Shown piece after piece: positions 1-7,998 of a DNA stretch of 64,000 nucleotides (position 1 is the stretch's first letter; every line of letters starts with the position of its first letter). Both the position numbers and the translations under genes were made by a program. Under the pieces are notes generated by a model. The model had not been told where the DNA came from. It did not search any database and saw only the letters and a list, made by a program, of their open reading frames with translations. The stretch comes from Candidatus Mycobacterium methanotrophicum. Lineage in GTDB: Bacteria > Actinomycetota > Actinomycetes > Mycobacteriales > Mycobacteriaceae. The DNA lies in the NCBI RefSeq assembly GCF_023515995.1, contig NZ_CP097320.1, forward strand, positions 3,472,001 through 3,536,000, given 5' to 3'.

Positions 1-982
1 CGATGTGCTTGCGCCGCGAGTATTCCTCCAGCTCTCGGCGCACGATGCCGCCCCGGGGGTGGAAAACCGCTAGCCCAGAACCAATTTCGTCGGGGAAGCT
101 GAACAAGTCCAGCTCGGCGCCCAGCTTGCGGTGATCGCGACGCGTCGCTTCCTCGACCAACTGCAGATGGCGCTCAAGCGCCTCGGCCGACTCCCACGCG
201 GTGCCGTAGATGCGCTGCAAGCTGGCGTTGTTCTGATCGCCGCGCCAATAGGCGGCCGAACTTCTGGTCAGCTTGAATGCCGGGATGTGCTTGGTCGTCG
301 GGATGTGCGGTCCGCGGCACAAATCGCCCCAAACCCGTGCCCGGGTACGGGGATTGAGGTTGTCGTAAGCGGTGAGCTCGTCGCCGCCGACCTCCATTAT
401 TTCGGCCATCGACTCGGCCCCGACGGACTTGTCGTCGACGAGTTCGAGCTTGTAGGGCTCGCTTGCCAGCTCCTCGCGTGCCTGCTCCTTGGATTCGTAG
501 ACCCGCCGGGAGAACAGCTGCCCCTCCTTGAGGATCTGACGCATCCGCTTTTCCAGCGCCTCCAGGTCCTCCGGCGTGAATGGCTCTGCGACGTCGAAGT
601 CGTAGTAGAAGCCGTCGGTGATCGGCGGTCCGATGCCGAGCTTGGCGTCCGGGAACATGCCTTGGACGGCCTGAGCCAACACGTGAGCGGTCGAGTGCCG
701 GATCACGCTTCGCCCGTCGTCGGTGTTGGCCGCCACCGGGGTGACCTCGGCGTCCTGGGCGGGAATCCAGCTCAAGTCGCGCAGCTTGCCCTCGGCGTCT
801 TTCACCACCACGATCGCGTCGGGGGCGCCGCGGCCCGGCAGGCCCGCGTCGCGAACCGCGGCGGCCGCGGTCGTCCCGCCACGAACCCGGATCGGGGCTC
901 GCGGCGATCGGGAGCCCGGCGCAGCCGGGCGCTCCGGGTCGCCGCCATCGGGGCCCGGGGCGGGGTGTGCGAGGGCGGTCAT
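1..982 (-). CDS. thrS: threonyl-tRNA synthetase, N-terminal part (cut by window edge)
   Basis: Charges tRNA-Thr in the cytoplasm. About 327 N-terminal codons are visible; the gene runs off the left edge before the catalytic core. A TGS-like domain (about residues 28-75) is followed by the second additional domain with the zinc/editing-type motif HSTAH and the stretch [15 protein letters not shown]. The last visible residues correspond to the start of the class II core ([18 protein letters not shown]). I start at ATG 982 because the N-terminus ([16 protein letters not shown]) resembles the mycobacterial ThrS start; ATG 997, in frame, is the alternative. The N-terminus carries a proline/arginine-rich insertion before the TGS domain. 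Identification is secure. Confidence 0.95.
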   Translation of the reverse strand, partial: MTALAHPAPGPDGGDPERPAAPGSRSPRAPIRVRGGTTAAAAVRDAGLPGRGAPDAIVVVKDAEGKLRDLSWIPAQDAEVTPVAANTDDGRSVIRHSTAHVLAQAVQGMFPDAKLGIGPPITDGFYYDFDVAEPFTPEDLEALEKRMRQILKEGQLFSRRVYESKEQAREELASEPYKLELVDDKSVGAESMAEIMEVGGDELTAYDNLNPRTRARVWGDLCRGPHIPTTKHIPAFKLTRSSAAYWRGDQNNASLQRIYGTAWESAEALERHLQLVEEATRRDHRKLGAELDLFSFPDEIGSGLAVFHPRGGIVRRELEEYSRRKHI

Positions 983-1072
983 CGACGCGGTCTCCATGGC
1001 TTTGCGGTGTTCAGACGGACCCGACCATGCTATCGGGGGGGCCTCGGTGGCCCCGAGGCCGACGCCACGCAT

Positions 1073-1129
1073 CGAGATCTACGTTTTGCAGAGGAAGCGC
1101 GAGAAGCGACCTGCAAAACGTAGATCTCG
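1073..1129. terminator. perfect 19-bp inverted repeat, probable terminator hairpin
   Basis: CGAGATCTACGTTTTGCAG (1073-1091) is repeated exactly in reverse complement at 1111-1129, with a 19-nt loop. It lies just after the stop of the minus-strand aldo/keto reductase and before thrS. There is no clear T-tract, so it is either a mycobacterial-type hairpin terminator or a dispersed palindrome. A second short GC-rich palindrome lies at about 1041-1060. Confidence 0.6.
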
Positions 1130-1160
1130 CGGCGCGGCGGGGCCCGCCGGGCCGCGGCAG

Positions 1161-2033
1161 CTAGTTGTCCTGTGCGGCGCCGAGGGAGCCCAGCGTCTCG
1201 AATTCCTCGTCGGACAGCGTGATCTCGGCGGCGGCGACGTTCTGCTCCAGGTGGGCGACGCTGGACGTGCCGGGAATCGGCAGCATCACCGGCGATCGCC
1301 TCAACAGCCAGGCCAGCGCCAGCTGCGAGGGCGTCGCGTGGCGGCCGGCCGCGACCTTCTGCAGCGGACCATCGGGTGCGGCCAGCGGCCCGGCGGCCAG
1401 TGGGAACCACGGGATAAACGCGATGCCCTGCTTGGTCGCGGCGTCCAGCACCGGTTCGGCGGTGCGAGCCGCCAGGTTGTACATGTTCTGCACCGACACG
1501 ATCGGGGCGATCTGCTGTGCGGCGGTGAGCTGGTCGACGTCGACCTCGGACAGGCCGATATGCCGGATCTTGCCTTCCTTCTGCAGCGCAGCGAGCTCGC
1601 CGACCTGGTCGGCCAGCGGGAAGTTGGGGTCAATGCGGTGCAGCTGAAACAGGTCGATGGTCTCGACGCCGAGGCGCCGCAGGCTCATTTCGCATTCCTG
1701 ACGCAGATAGCTGGGGTTGCCCAGCCGAATCCACACGTCCGGCCCGGTGCGCAGCAGCCCGGCCTTGGTCGCGATGACCAGGCCGTCATAAGGGTGCAGC
1801 GCCTCGTGGATGATGTCCTCGCAGATGTAGGGACCGTACGAGTCGGCGGTGTCGATGAAGGTGACGCCGAGTTCGACGGCGCGGCGCAACACCCGCACAG
1901 CCTCGCCGCGATCGGCCGGCGGGCCCCAGACGCCCTTACCGGTCAGACGCATTGCGCCGAAGCCGAGCCGGTTGACCGTTAGCTCGCCGAGGGCGAGGGT
2001 TCCGGATGCTTGCGCCGGGGTGTGGGCGGTCAC
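1161..2033 (-). CDS. aldo/keto reductase
   Basis: Cytoplasmic NAD(P)H-dependent oxidoreductase of the AKR superfamily; the substrate is unknown. The tetrad residues are visible: [10 protein letters not shown] (Asp, Tyr), VIATKAG (Lys) and LFQLHRID (His). The cofactor-binding end ([16 protein letters not shown]) is present. At about 290 residues the length is normal. I start at GTG 2033 ([11 protein letters not shown]); the upstream in-frame extension to 2060 overlaps the leader of the divergent DUF1990 gene and is less likely. It is followed by a 19-bp hairpin and then thrS. Confidence 0.85.
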   Translation of the reverse strand: MTAHTPAQASGTLALGELTVNRLGFGAMRLTGKGVWGPPADRGEAVRVLRRAVELGVTFIDTADSYGPYICEDIIHEALHPYDGLVIATKAGLLRTGPDVWIRLGNPSYLRQECEMSLRRLGVETIDLFQLHRIDPNFPLADQVGELAALQKEGKIRHIGLSEVDVDQLTAAQQIAPIVSVQNMYNLAARTAEPVLDAATKQGIAFIPWFPLAAGPLAAPDGPLQKVAAGRHATPSQLALAWLLRRSPVMLPIPGTSSVAHLEQNVAAAEITLSDEEFETLGSLGAAQDN

Positions 2034-2089
2034 GCTTACGACCGTACGCCGCAGCAACACCCGGACCGCGGCGTGGCAAGCTCAGGCAG

Positions 2090-2587
2090 GTGGACTTGTA
2101 CGCGATGGGCACCATGCCGCTGACCTATCCCGAAGTCGGTGCGACCGCCGGGCCTCCGCCGCCGGGATACCGCCATCTCGGCTTTGTAACCCAGATCGGC
2201 GCCGGTCACCAGCGTTTCCTGGAGGCCGCTGACGCGCTCATGCATTGGGGTATGCAGCGCGGCGCCGGATTGCGCGTCCAGGCCAGCAGCGACGTGGTCG
2301 AGGTCGGCGCGGTGGTGCTGGTCAAGATGGCTTTCCTGAAAGCCCCGTGCCGCGTGGTGTACGTCATCGACGAACCCGACGTGCGGGGCTTTGCGTATGG
2401 CACCCTGCCCGGGCACCCCGAGTCCGGTGAGCAACGGTTCGTGGTGCGCCACGACCCGGTCACCGCCGCGGTGTATGCGGAGGTTTCGTCGTTCTCCCGG
2501 CCGGTGATCTGGTGGAGCAAAGCCGGCGGCCCGCTCACGTCGCTGGCCCAGCGGATGATCGCCAAACGCTACGTCCACGCGGTGTGA
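2090..2587 (+). CDS. DUF1990 family protein
   Basis: About 165 residues, divergent from the aldo/keto reductase with 56 nt between starts. Recognisable family features are the N-terminal MPLTYPEVGAT, the mid motif VVEVGAVVLVKM, the turn FAYGTLPGHPESGEQRF and the C-terminal FSRPVIWWSKAGGPLTSLAQ. No signal peptide or membrane segment. The family has no established biochemical role that I can name. GTG 2090 or ATG 2105 are both possible starts; I prefer GTG 2090 because it keeps a Gly/Gln-rich leader with purines upstream. Confidence 0.7.
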   Translation: MDLYAMGTMPLTYPEVGATAGPPPPGYRHLGFVTQIGAGHQRFLEAADALMHWGMQRGAGLRVQASSDVVEVGAVVLVKMAFLKAPCRVVYVIDEPDVRGFAYGTLPGHPESGEQRFVVRHDPVTAAVYAEVSSFSRPVIWWSKAGGPLTSLAQRMIAKRYVHAV

Positions 2588-2601
2588 CCGCCGCGTTTGG
2601 T

Positions 2602-2663
2602 CCGCGACACGTAAACCGGTGTGACGACACGCCGAGGCACGTCGCATTGGTTTAAGTCTGCGG
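2602..2663. repeat. left copy of ~62-bp direct repeat flanking the DUF559 gene
   Basis: Begins CCGCGACACGTAAACCGGTG and ends in TTTAAGTCTGCGG. A copy with only a few mismatches lies exactly 930 bp downstream (3532-3593). The pair brackets the DUF559 gene and suggests duplication during insertion or a repeat-associated cassette. Confidence 0.8.
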
Positions 2664-2696
2664 AACCATCTGGGTCGGCCATAACACCGTCCATGC

Positions 2697-3554
2697 ATGA
2701 GCGATGTGTTCATCGGCAGCGAGGCGGTGCGGCAGGGCAAGCTGACCGCCTATCGGCTCCGGTCGCGATTCCGGGCAATCTATCCCGACGTTTACGTGCC
2801 GAACTGGGCGGCTCCATCGCTGCGAACGCGCTCAGAAGCGGCGTGGCTGTGGTCGGGGCGGCGTGGGGTGTTGGCCGGACTCGCCGCGGCGGCACTGCAT
2901 GGTTCGAGTTGGATCGACGACGACGCACCCATCGAGTTGATCTGGCGCAACCCGCATCCACCGGCAGGCGTTGTGACTCGAAACCAACGGGTCGACAGTG
3001 ATGAGGTCACCCATGTCGCGCGGCTTCCGGTGACCACGCCCGCCCGCACGGCATTCGATTTTGGTCGGCGGCTGCCGCGTGGCGAGGCGGTGGCGCGACT
3101 CGACGCACTGATGCGAGCCGCTCCGTTTGCGGTCGAGGATGTGCTCTTGCTCGCCAAGCGTTATCCGGGCGCTCGGGGGCTACGACGGCTGCGCGCTGCG
3201 TTACCACTTGTCGACGGCGGGGCTGCGTCACCAAAAGAGAGCTGGCTGCGGATGTTGTTGATCAACGCCGGACTTCCGGCCCCAACCACCCAGATACCGG
3301 TACACGAGAATTGGCGGCTGGTCGCCGTGCTCGATATGGGTTGGCCGGAGTACAAACTGGCGGTCGAGTACGACGGCGATCATCACCGGACCAACCGTCG
3401 GCAATACGCCAAGGATCAACGAAGACTACGCAAGCTTGAGGCTATGGGTTGGATCGTCATCCGGGTGATCGCCGAGGATTCCCCCCACGACGTCCTGCGC
3501 CGGGTTCGCGCCGCGCTCATCTCCCGAGGTGCCGCGACACGTAAACCGTTGTGA
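2697..3554 (+). CDS. AbiEi-like / DUF559 nuclease-fold protein
   Basis: A 285-residue cytoplasmic protein. Residues 1-100 resemble the winged-helix AbiEi antitoxin-type domain seen in many actinobacterial hypotheticals (YRLRSRFRAIYPDVYVP, VLAGLAAAALHGSSWID). The C-terminal third (AVEYDGDHHRTNRRQYAKDQ through MGWIVIRVI) is a DUF559 segment related to very-short-patch-repair and restriction-like nucleases, with the acidic pair EYDGD. No partner toxin is adjacent. It is flanked by about 62 bp direct repeats; the right copy encodes the protein's last residues. Upstream of the start GACACC..CCATGC gives no strong ribosome site. Function (defence, repair or selfish) is not established. Confidence 0.7.
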   Translation: MSDVFIGSEAVRQGKLTAYRLRSRFRAIYPDVYVPNWAAPSLRTRSEAAWLWSGRRGVLAGLAAAALHGSSWIDDDAPIELIWRNPHPPAGVVTRNQRVDSDEVTHVARLPVTTPARTAFDFGRRLPRGEAVARLDALMRAAPFAVEDVLLLAKRYPGARGLRRLRAALPLVDGGAASPKESWLRMLLINAGLPAPTTQIPVHENWRLVAVLDMGWPEYKLAVEYDGDHHRTNRRQYAKDQRRLRKLEAMGWIVIRVIAEDSPHDVLRRVRAALISRGAATRKPL

Positions 3555-3593
3555 CGACACGCCGACGCACGTCGCAAAGGCTTAAGTCTCGGG
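3532..3593. repeat. right copy of ~62-bp direct repeat
   Basis: Partner of 2602-2663, starting CCGCGACACGTAAACCGTTG. It overlaps the last seven codons of the DUF559 gene and abuts the truncated methyltransferase pseudogene, so it marks the right junction of the cassette. Confidence 0.8.
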
Positions 3594-3594
3594 G

Positions 3595-4028
3595 CCCGGC
3601 TGGTGCTCGAGCATCTGACCGAGCGCCGACGAATCCTCGAGCGCCTCGCGGCCGCGCTGCGTCCCGGCGGCTGGATGGTCGTCGAAGACTACGACTGGAC
3701 CGGTTTCGGCTTCGAGGACGACGACCCGCGGTTCGACCGGATGGTCGACCGGGTGGTCGACGCCATCATCACCTTCATGCAGCAGGCCGGATTCGAGCCA
3801 CGGTACGGCCGCCGCGTTGTCGAACGTTCGCGGCGAGGGCCGCACGCCGATCATCGACTCCCACTCGCCCGGCTTCGACTTCTTCAGGCTGTCCTTGGAG
3901 AGCCTGCGGACGCTGTGGTCGGCGCCGGCCTGCTCTCGGGTGAGGACGCCGGTGCGGCGGCCGCCCGATTCGCCGAGGACAGGCGAGTGCAGACACCGCT
4001 TATGATGGCCGGAATCGGCCGCAGCTGA
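3595..4028 (+). pseudogene. SAM-dependent methyltransferase, 5'-truncated and frameshifted
   Basis: Recognisable C-terminal half of a class I methyltransferase (LVLEHLTERRRILERLAAAL, LRPGGWMVVEDYDWTGFGF). The reading frame shifts by +1 near 3817 (VRGEGRTPIIDSHSPGFDFF) and returns near 3915 (VVGAGLLSGEDAGAAAARF). The Rossmann half with the SAM-binding GxGxG is absent, because the coding remnant begins right at the direct repeat flanking the DUF559 gene. The 5' half was not found elsewhere nearby. Confidence 0.75.
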
Positions 4029-4051
4029 ACGGGTGTCGGTGATCGCGGGCT

Positions 4052-4267
4052 CTACAGGGCCCGCAGCACCGACTTTCTGCCCTTCACCCGCAGCTTGTGA
4101 ACCGTCGACTCGCGCAGCTGCTCGATGCGGAAATGGATGTCCAGTTCAACCAGCAGGTCGTCGAGATATGCCTGACGTTCGGGGACGACGGCCGGAGTGT
4201 TCGAGATTTTTTTGATCAGCCCCTTGAGCACCTTGTGGTGATCCTGCAACACGGTGTAGGCGTTCAC
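4052..4267 (-). pseudogene. hemerythrin HHE-domain fragment
   Basis: Starts like a hemerythrin HHE protein (NAYTVLQDHHKVLKGLIKKI, LDDLLVELDIHFRIE) but after about residue 48 the sequence leaves the family and stops at 71 residues, whereas complete members have two HHE repeats. The GTG start overlaps the TGA of the upstream Rieske gene (GTGA at 4264-4267), so it was translationally coupled. Probably an inactive remnant, although a short product could still be made. Confidence 0.6.
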
Positions 4268-5196
4268 TTAGCCACTGCTCGTCCGGCCGCAAGCGCATGG
4301 AGACCGTCGCCACGCAACTCGATCATCCCGTCGTTGACACGCGTCTGGTAACGCGGCAACGGCGCCGCTGACGGGCCGCGCACTACCGCTCCCGAGCCGA
4401 TATCGAATCGCGACCCATGCCACGGGCACACCAACCGGCCGCGATCGACCCAACCGTCACTCATCGGGGCAGCCAGGTGCGGGCAGAGCTCACCGAACGC
4501 CGCAACCGCGCCGTCGTCGCCGGTCCGGCACACCACCAGGCCGACGCCGTCGACCTCGACGCGCTGCGGCGTGCCGTTCCTCAGCGACTCCACCGCCAGC
4601 ACCGGCGTCCAGTCCGGAGTTCTCAGGCGCGCTCCGGATTGGTCGGTGCCGATCCCCGAGCCGAACACCAAAGCCCCGCCCAGGTAACTCGCGCTGACGG
4701 TGATGCCGTAGCCAAGCGCGCTGGTGAGGATCCCGCGGCCGTGCCGCCCGCGGCGGCGATCCAACCACGACATGATGTAGAGGCCGGTGGCCAGGCCGTT
4801 CAACACGCCGTGCACCGACCCGACGCGGCGGTCTTCTCCGTGGGTGTGCTGCCAATCCGCAACGCCGGTGACCGCCGAACCCAAGCTCGCCAGGATCCCC
4901 AGGCCCAGCGCACGCGAAGCGAATCGCGATGCATCGCGGAATTCCGACTTCGGCCGGCCCGGCAGCAGGTTGATGGCGTCCAAACCGACCGTGGTCCCGA
5001 CCGCGCCGCTGGTCAACGACGCCAACGGTGGGTGCACTGGATGCCCGAGCCATACCCCGTTGAGTGCGTTGGCGACGCGATCCCGGCTGCCGCCCAGCGT
5101 GTTGAAGGCTATCGCCACCAGGTGCTCGAACCGGTAACTGGGCCGATCCAGCCATTCCTGCCTTCCGCCAGCAACTCCCCGGTATTGCCGCACCAC
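4264..5196 (-). CDS. DUF2231 membrane protein with C-terminal Rieske [2Fe-2S] domain
   Basis: 310 residues. The N-terminal half is a DUF2231-type membrane domain with several hydrophobic segments (LGHPVHPPLASLTSG, ALGLGILASLGSAVTGVADW, ALGYGITVSASYLGGALVFG). The C-terminal domain has the Rieske ligand pattern CPHL (C238, H240) and CPWH (C257, H260). It is likely a membrane-anchored electron-transfer protein; the redox partner is unknown. GTG 5196 is the start. The downstream hemerythrin remnant overlaps by 4 nt, linking an iron-sulphur and a di-iron protein in one operon. Confidence 0.8.
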   Translation of the reverse strand: MVRQYRGVAGGRQEWLDRPSYRFEHLVAIAFNTLGGSRDRVANALNGVWLGHPVHPPLASLTSGAVGTTVGLDAINLLPGRPKSEFRDASRFASRALGLGILASLGSAVTGVADWQHTHGEDRRVGSVHGVLNGLATGLYIMSWLDRRRGRHGRGILTSALGYGITVSASYLGGALVFGSGIGTDQSGARLRTPDWTPVLAVESLRNGTPQRVEVDGVGLVVCRTGDDGAVAAFGELCPHLAAPMSDGWVDRGRLVCPWHGSRFDIGSGAVVRGPSAAPLPRYQTRVNDGMIELRGDGLHALAAGRAVAK

Positions 5197-5217
5197 GGCC
5201 GTGAGCGGATGAAACCC

Positions 5218-5337
5218 CTACCCTCCCTTGACGTTCCCGGCCGCGTGCTGCTTGCCCGAATGTGAGCCGATCAGCGGGGCGCCGACGCCGATCACGATCA
5301 CCGCGCCCGACCACATCGTCGCCGCGGACCTCGACAT
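5218..5337 (-). CDS. possible 39-residue small hydrophobic protein
   Basis: An ATG frame (5337) encodes MSRSAATMWSGAVIVIGVGA followed by a polar tail rich in His, Gly and Lys. It has one hydrophobic segment and ends 21 nt before the Rieske gene on the same strand. No family recognised. It could be a chance frame in leader DNA; support is only its position and the signal-peptide-like composition. Confidence 0.25.
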   Translation of the reverse strand: MSRSAATMWSGAVIVIGVGAPLIGSHSGKQHAAGNVKGG

Positions 5338-5419
5338 TGCGGTCGGCTGGGCCTGCCGGGTGGGCGAGCCGGAGCCAGTCACCGCCGCACCCTGCCCAGG
5401 GGTCGGGCATTCTTAACCC

Positions 5420-6076
5420 ATGACGGTGGATGCCCTGTTGCAGTCGATCTCCCCGCTCACGGTGTACGCGATGGTCGGCGTCGTGGTCGGTGTCGAGAGC
5501 CTGGGCATTCCGCTGCCGGGCGAGATCGTTCTCGTCAGCGCAGCACTTTTGTCGTCGCGGCACGAGCTGGCCGTCAACCCGATCGGTGTCGGGACCGCCG
5601 CGGTGCTCGGAGCGGTGCTCGGCGACTCGACCGGCTACGCCATCGGCCGCCGACTCGGCCTGCCGCTGTTCGACCGGTTAGGTCGGCGCTTCCCCAACCA
5701 CTTCGGCCCCGGACATGTGAGGTTTGCCGAGCGGCTGTTTGACCGCTGGGGGGCGCGAGCGGTGTTCTTAGGCCGTTTCATCGCGTTACTGCGGATACTC
5801 GCCGGGCCACTGGCCGGGGCGCTAAAGATGCGCTACCCAAAGTTTTTTAGCGCCAACGTTTCGGGCGCGATCTGTTGGGCGGGCGGCACCACCGCGTTGG
5901 TCTACTACGCGGGCGTGGCCGCCGAAAGATGGCTCACCCGCTTCTCCTGGATTGCATTGCTCGTCGCTGCCGTGTGCGGGGGGGTCGCCGCAATCTTGCT
6001 GCGCGAGCGTGCATCCCGCGCGATCATCGAACTCGGGGCCGAGCACCCCAGCGACACCGGCCACCCGACCGCCTGA
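5420..6076 (+). CDS. DedA family (VTT-domain) membrane protein
   Basis: 218 residues with the DedA hallmarks: an N-terminal ESLGIPLPGEIVLV, then GDSTGYAIGRRLG, RFIALLRILAGPLAG and several transmembrane helices up to a C-terminal LLVAAVCGGVAAILL. DedA proteins are polytopic inner-membrane proteins linked to undecaprenyl-phosphate/lipid flipping and proton homeostasis. Divergent from the Rieske operon. ATG 5420 is preceded by TTCTTAACCC, with no strong ribosome site, so translation may be leaderless. Confidence 0.85.
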   Translation: MTVDALLQSISPLTVYAMVGVVVGVESLGIPLPGEIVLVSAALLSSRHELAVNPIGVGTAAVLGAVLGDSTGYAIGRRLGLPLFDRLGRRFPNHFGPGHVRFAERLFDRWGARAVFLGRFIALLRILAGPLAGALKMRYPKFFSANVSGAICWAGGTTALVYYAGVAAERWLTRFSWIALLVAAVCGGVAAILLRERASRAIIELGAEHPSDTGHPTA

Positions 6077-6571
6077 GCATCGCCGTTGTTATTTCCAGGC
6101 GCATCGACGCCGCCAACGCACGTCGCGACAACTATTCCTGCCCATTTTTCGATACCCGTCAAAAGGCGTCAGGGAAAACTCCGCGCCTGCCTTTTTGGTC
6201 TTTTGCCAAGCATGCGCTACGGGTGCGCTGATTGCTGGTCCACCACCGTTGCCGGGCGGTGTCGTCCGCACCCTAGCGCAGCTGAATATGTTGCCATAGC
6301 AGGTTTTTAGCGGCCACAGTGCGTGACACTTCTGCAGGCCACAGCACTGGGGGCAGGCCCCCCGGATGGCGAACCTGAAAATTTGCTGAGCAGCGGGTCA
6401 AGCGGTCGTGGTCCTACTTGCCTTACCAGATTCTTAGGCCCGTTCGATGGACAAACCCAACGGGGCTCTGTTATAAATTTGATATCTGCTAATCGAGGTC
6501 GGTCTTCAGCATTGCAGGGCGGGCATCCCAAAAGTCGCGACGCACAGCGTCCGCCGACTAGGAGGACCAAA
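6077..6571. other. 495-bp intergenic region before the STAS gene
   Basis: No convincing coding frame on either strand. The lower GC, A/T-rich stretch at 6465-6490 holds the only feature I can support, a SigA-type promoter for the STAS gene. Confidence 0.5.
6448..6477 (+). promoter_or_regulatory. SigA-type promoter for the STAS gene
   Basis: TGGACA at 6448-6453 and TATAAA at 6472-6477, separated by 18 bp; both boxes are one mismatch from consensus. The A/T-rich stretch is exceptional for this genome. It leaves a 5' leader of about 85 nt before ATG 6572. Confidence 0.5.
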
Positions 6572-7015
6572 ATGAGCACATTTGCCATCGCAGAGCCATC
6601 TGTTAGTCACCTCATGCTCAGCAGCCGCCTGGTTTCCGAACTCGCACAGGCCAAAAGCACGCTCCGGACGACCGCCGAGCGCATCGGCCGGGCAGTCGTC
6701 GTCAGCGCCGGCGGGGAGCTGGACGCCTCCAACGAAGGCACCTGGCGCCGCCTGCTCAGCGAGGCGGCCGCCGCCGCGGACCCGCCGGGATCGCTGGTGG
6801 TCGACGCCAACGGCCTGGACTTCATGGGCTGCTGCGCCTACGCGGCGCTGGCCGAGGAGGCGGAGCGCTGCCGTCGGCGCGGAGTCCAGCTGCGAGTGGT
6901 GAGCAATCAGCCGATTGTCTCTCGGATTGTCGCCGCCTGCGGGCTGGGCGAAGTGCTGGCGGTCGATGAGAGCGTCGACGCTGCGCTGTCGCTGTCAGAC
7001 CCGGCCGACTGGTAA
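6572..7015 (+). CDS. STAS-domain protein (anti-anti-sigma-like)
   Basis: 147 residues. STAS fold elements are visible: VVVSAGGELDASNEG, SLVVDANGLDFMGCCAYAAL and the C-terminal VSRIVAACGLGEVLAVDES. Such proteins bind anti-sigma factors in general-stress regulation. The usual phosphorylatable DSSG is MGCC here, so it is probably not switched by serine phosphorylation in the classical way. ATG 6572 follows AGGAGG with ideal spacing; in-frame upstream extension is rejected. It overlaps the convergent mycothiol-enzyme gene by 21 nt. Confidence 0.8.
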   Translation: MSTFAIAEPSVSHLMLSSRLVSELAQAKSTLRTTAERIGRAVVVSAGGELDASNEGTWRRLLSEAAAAADPPGSLVVDANGLDFMGCCAYAALAEEAERCRRRGVQLRVVSNQPIVSRIVAACGLGEVLAVDESVDAALSLSDPADW

Positions 7016-7555
7016 GCCTGCCGGGCCGGTCGCCTCGAGTCCATCGCCGTATGCCCAGTCCACGTCGGTGGCGATCAGCCGCAAGCCGCGGGCTTTCCGG
7101 GCGCCGCGCGTTGTCGGTGCGCGCAACGCGAGGTCGAGCACCCGCTGCAAGCGCTGCGGTGGGATGACCCGCTCAATGCCCAGGGGTCGCCGGATATCTT
7201 GCTGGTGGACCATCCCGTCTACCAAAGCGATCATGCCGCCGAATGCCGACGTCAGTCCGCGTGGCGGGATGCACGTGCGCATCAGCTCGCTGAGCTGCCG
7301 GGGCGAGCGTCCGGCGTACTCCGCAACACCGAGCGCGTTAATGCGCGCGGGCACGAGCCCGCCTTTGGCGAACCGGCACGCAAGCTGCCAACGGCTGAGC
7401 TGGTCATAGCTGATCACATGCGCGACGACGTCGCGCACTCGCCATAACTCGCACAAGCTCGGCAGCTCCCAGTGCTGCGGCGACAGTTCATCGAGGAAGG
7501 CGGCAAAGTCTTGGCGTTCCTCGCACGCCAGCTGCATCGTGGACGTGTCCTGCAT
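6995..7555 (-). CDS. maleylpyruvate isomerase family mycothiol-dependent enzyme
   Basis: 186 residues of the DinB-like MDMPI_N four-helix fold: LDELSPQHWELPSLCELWRV, VRDVVAHVISYDQLSRW with the family His, and GMVHQQDIRRPLG with the second His cluster. Members use or are presumed to use mycothiol, the actinobacterial thiol. It is the last gene of an ArsR-SRPBCC operon; its ATG lies 9 nt after the original SRPBCC stop (7564-7566). Because an IS630 element now splits the SRPBCC gene, its transcription from the ArsR promoter may be reduced. Confidence 0.75.
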   Translation of the reverse strand: MQDTSTMQLACEERQDFAAFLDELSPQHWELPSLCELWRVRDVVAHVISYDQLSRWQLACRFAKGGLVPARINALGVAEYAGRSPRQLSELMRTCIPPRGLTSAFGGMIALVDGMVHQQDIRRPLGIERVIPPQRLQRVLDLALRAPTTRGARKARGLRLIATDVDWAYGDGLEATGPAGLPVGRV

Positions 7556-7998
7556 CGGAAGCCTCAGTGACCCGGCGTGGCTTGCGTCGCTGCGAGGTCG
7601 ACGAATCCGGCCAGGGTGCCCCGGTCCAGCCCGAGGGACCGTCGAAAATTGCTCGCATCCGGTCGGTGTGGTCGCCGTAGCGCTGCAGGTTGCGATGCCG
7701 TAGATCCAGTCGGGAGCGGCCCGGGCCCTCCTCGCTGAACGTCACCTCAACCTCGGTCTCGAACTCTGGATCGAACTGCCAATCGACTCCAATCTGCCAG
7801 AGCAACACCACTTTTCGCGGCGGATCATCCCAGGCAGCCACCCGCCCCCACTGACATTCGCTGCCGTCGACGCCGCGTTCGAACCACCGTCCGCCGGTTC
7901 GCGGTTCGATCACCACGTCGGCCAACTCGGATGCACCGATTGAGTGTTCGGTGGGCCAGAACTCGGTCATCCGTGCGGTGAACAACTCGAAGGCCCTA

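Noticed and set aside
131..1123. Long plus-strand open frame across thrS
   Set aside because: It is antisense to thrS, has no family motifs, and its composition follows from the GC-rich opposite strand.
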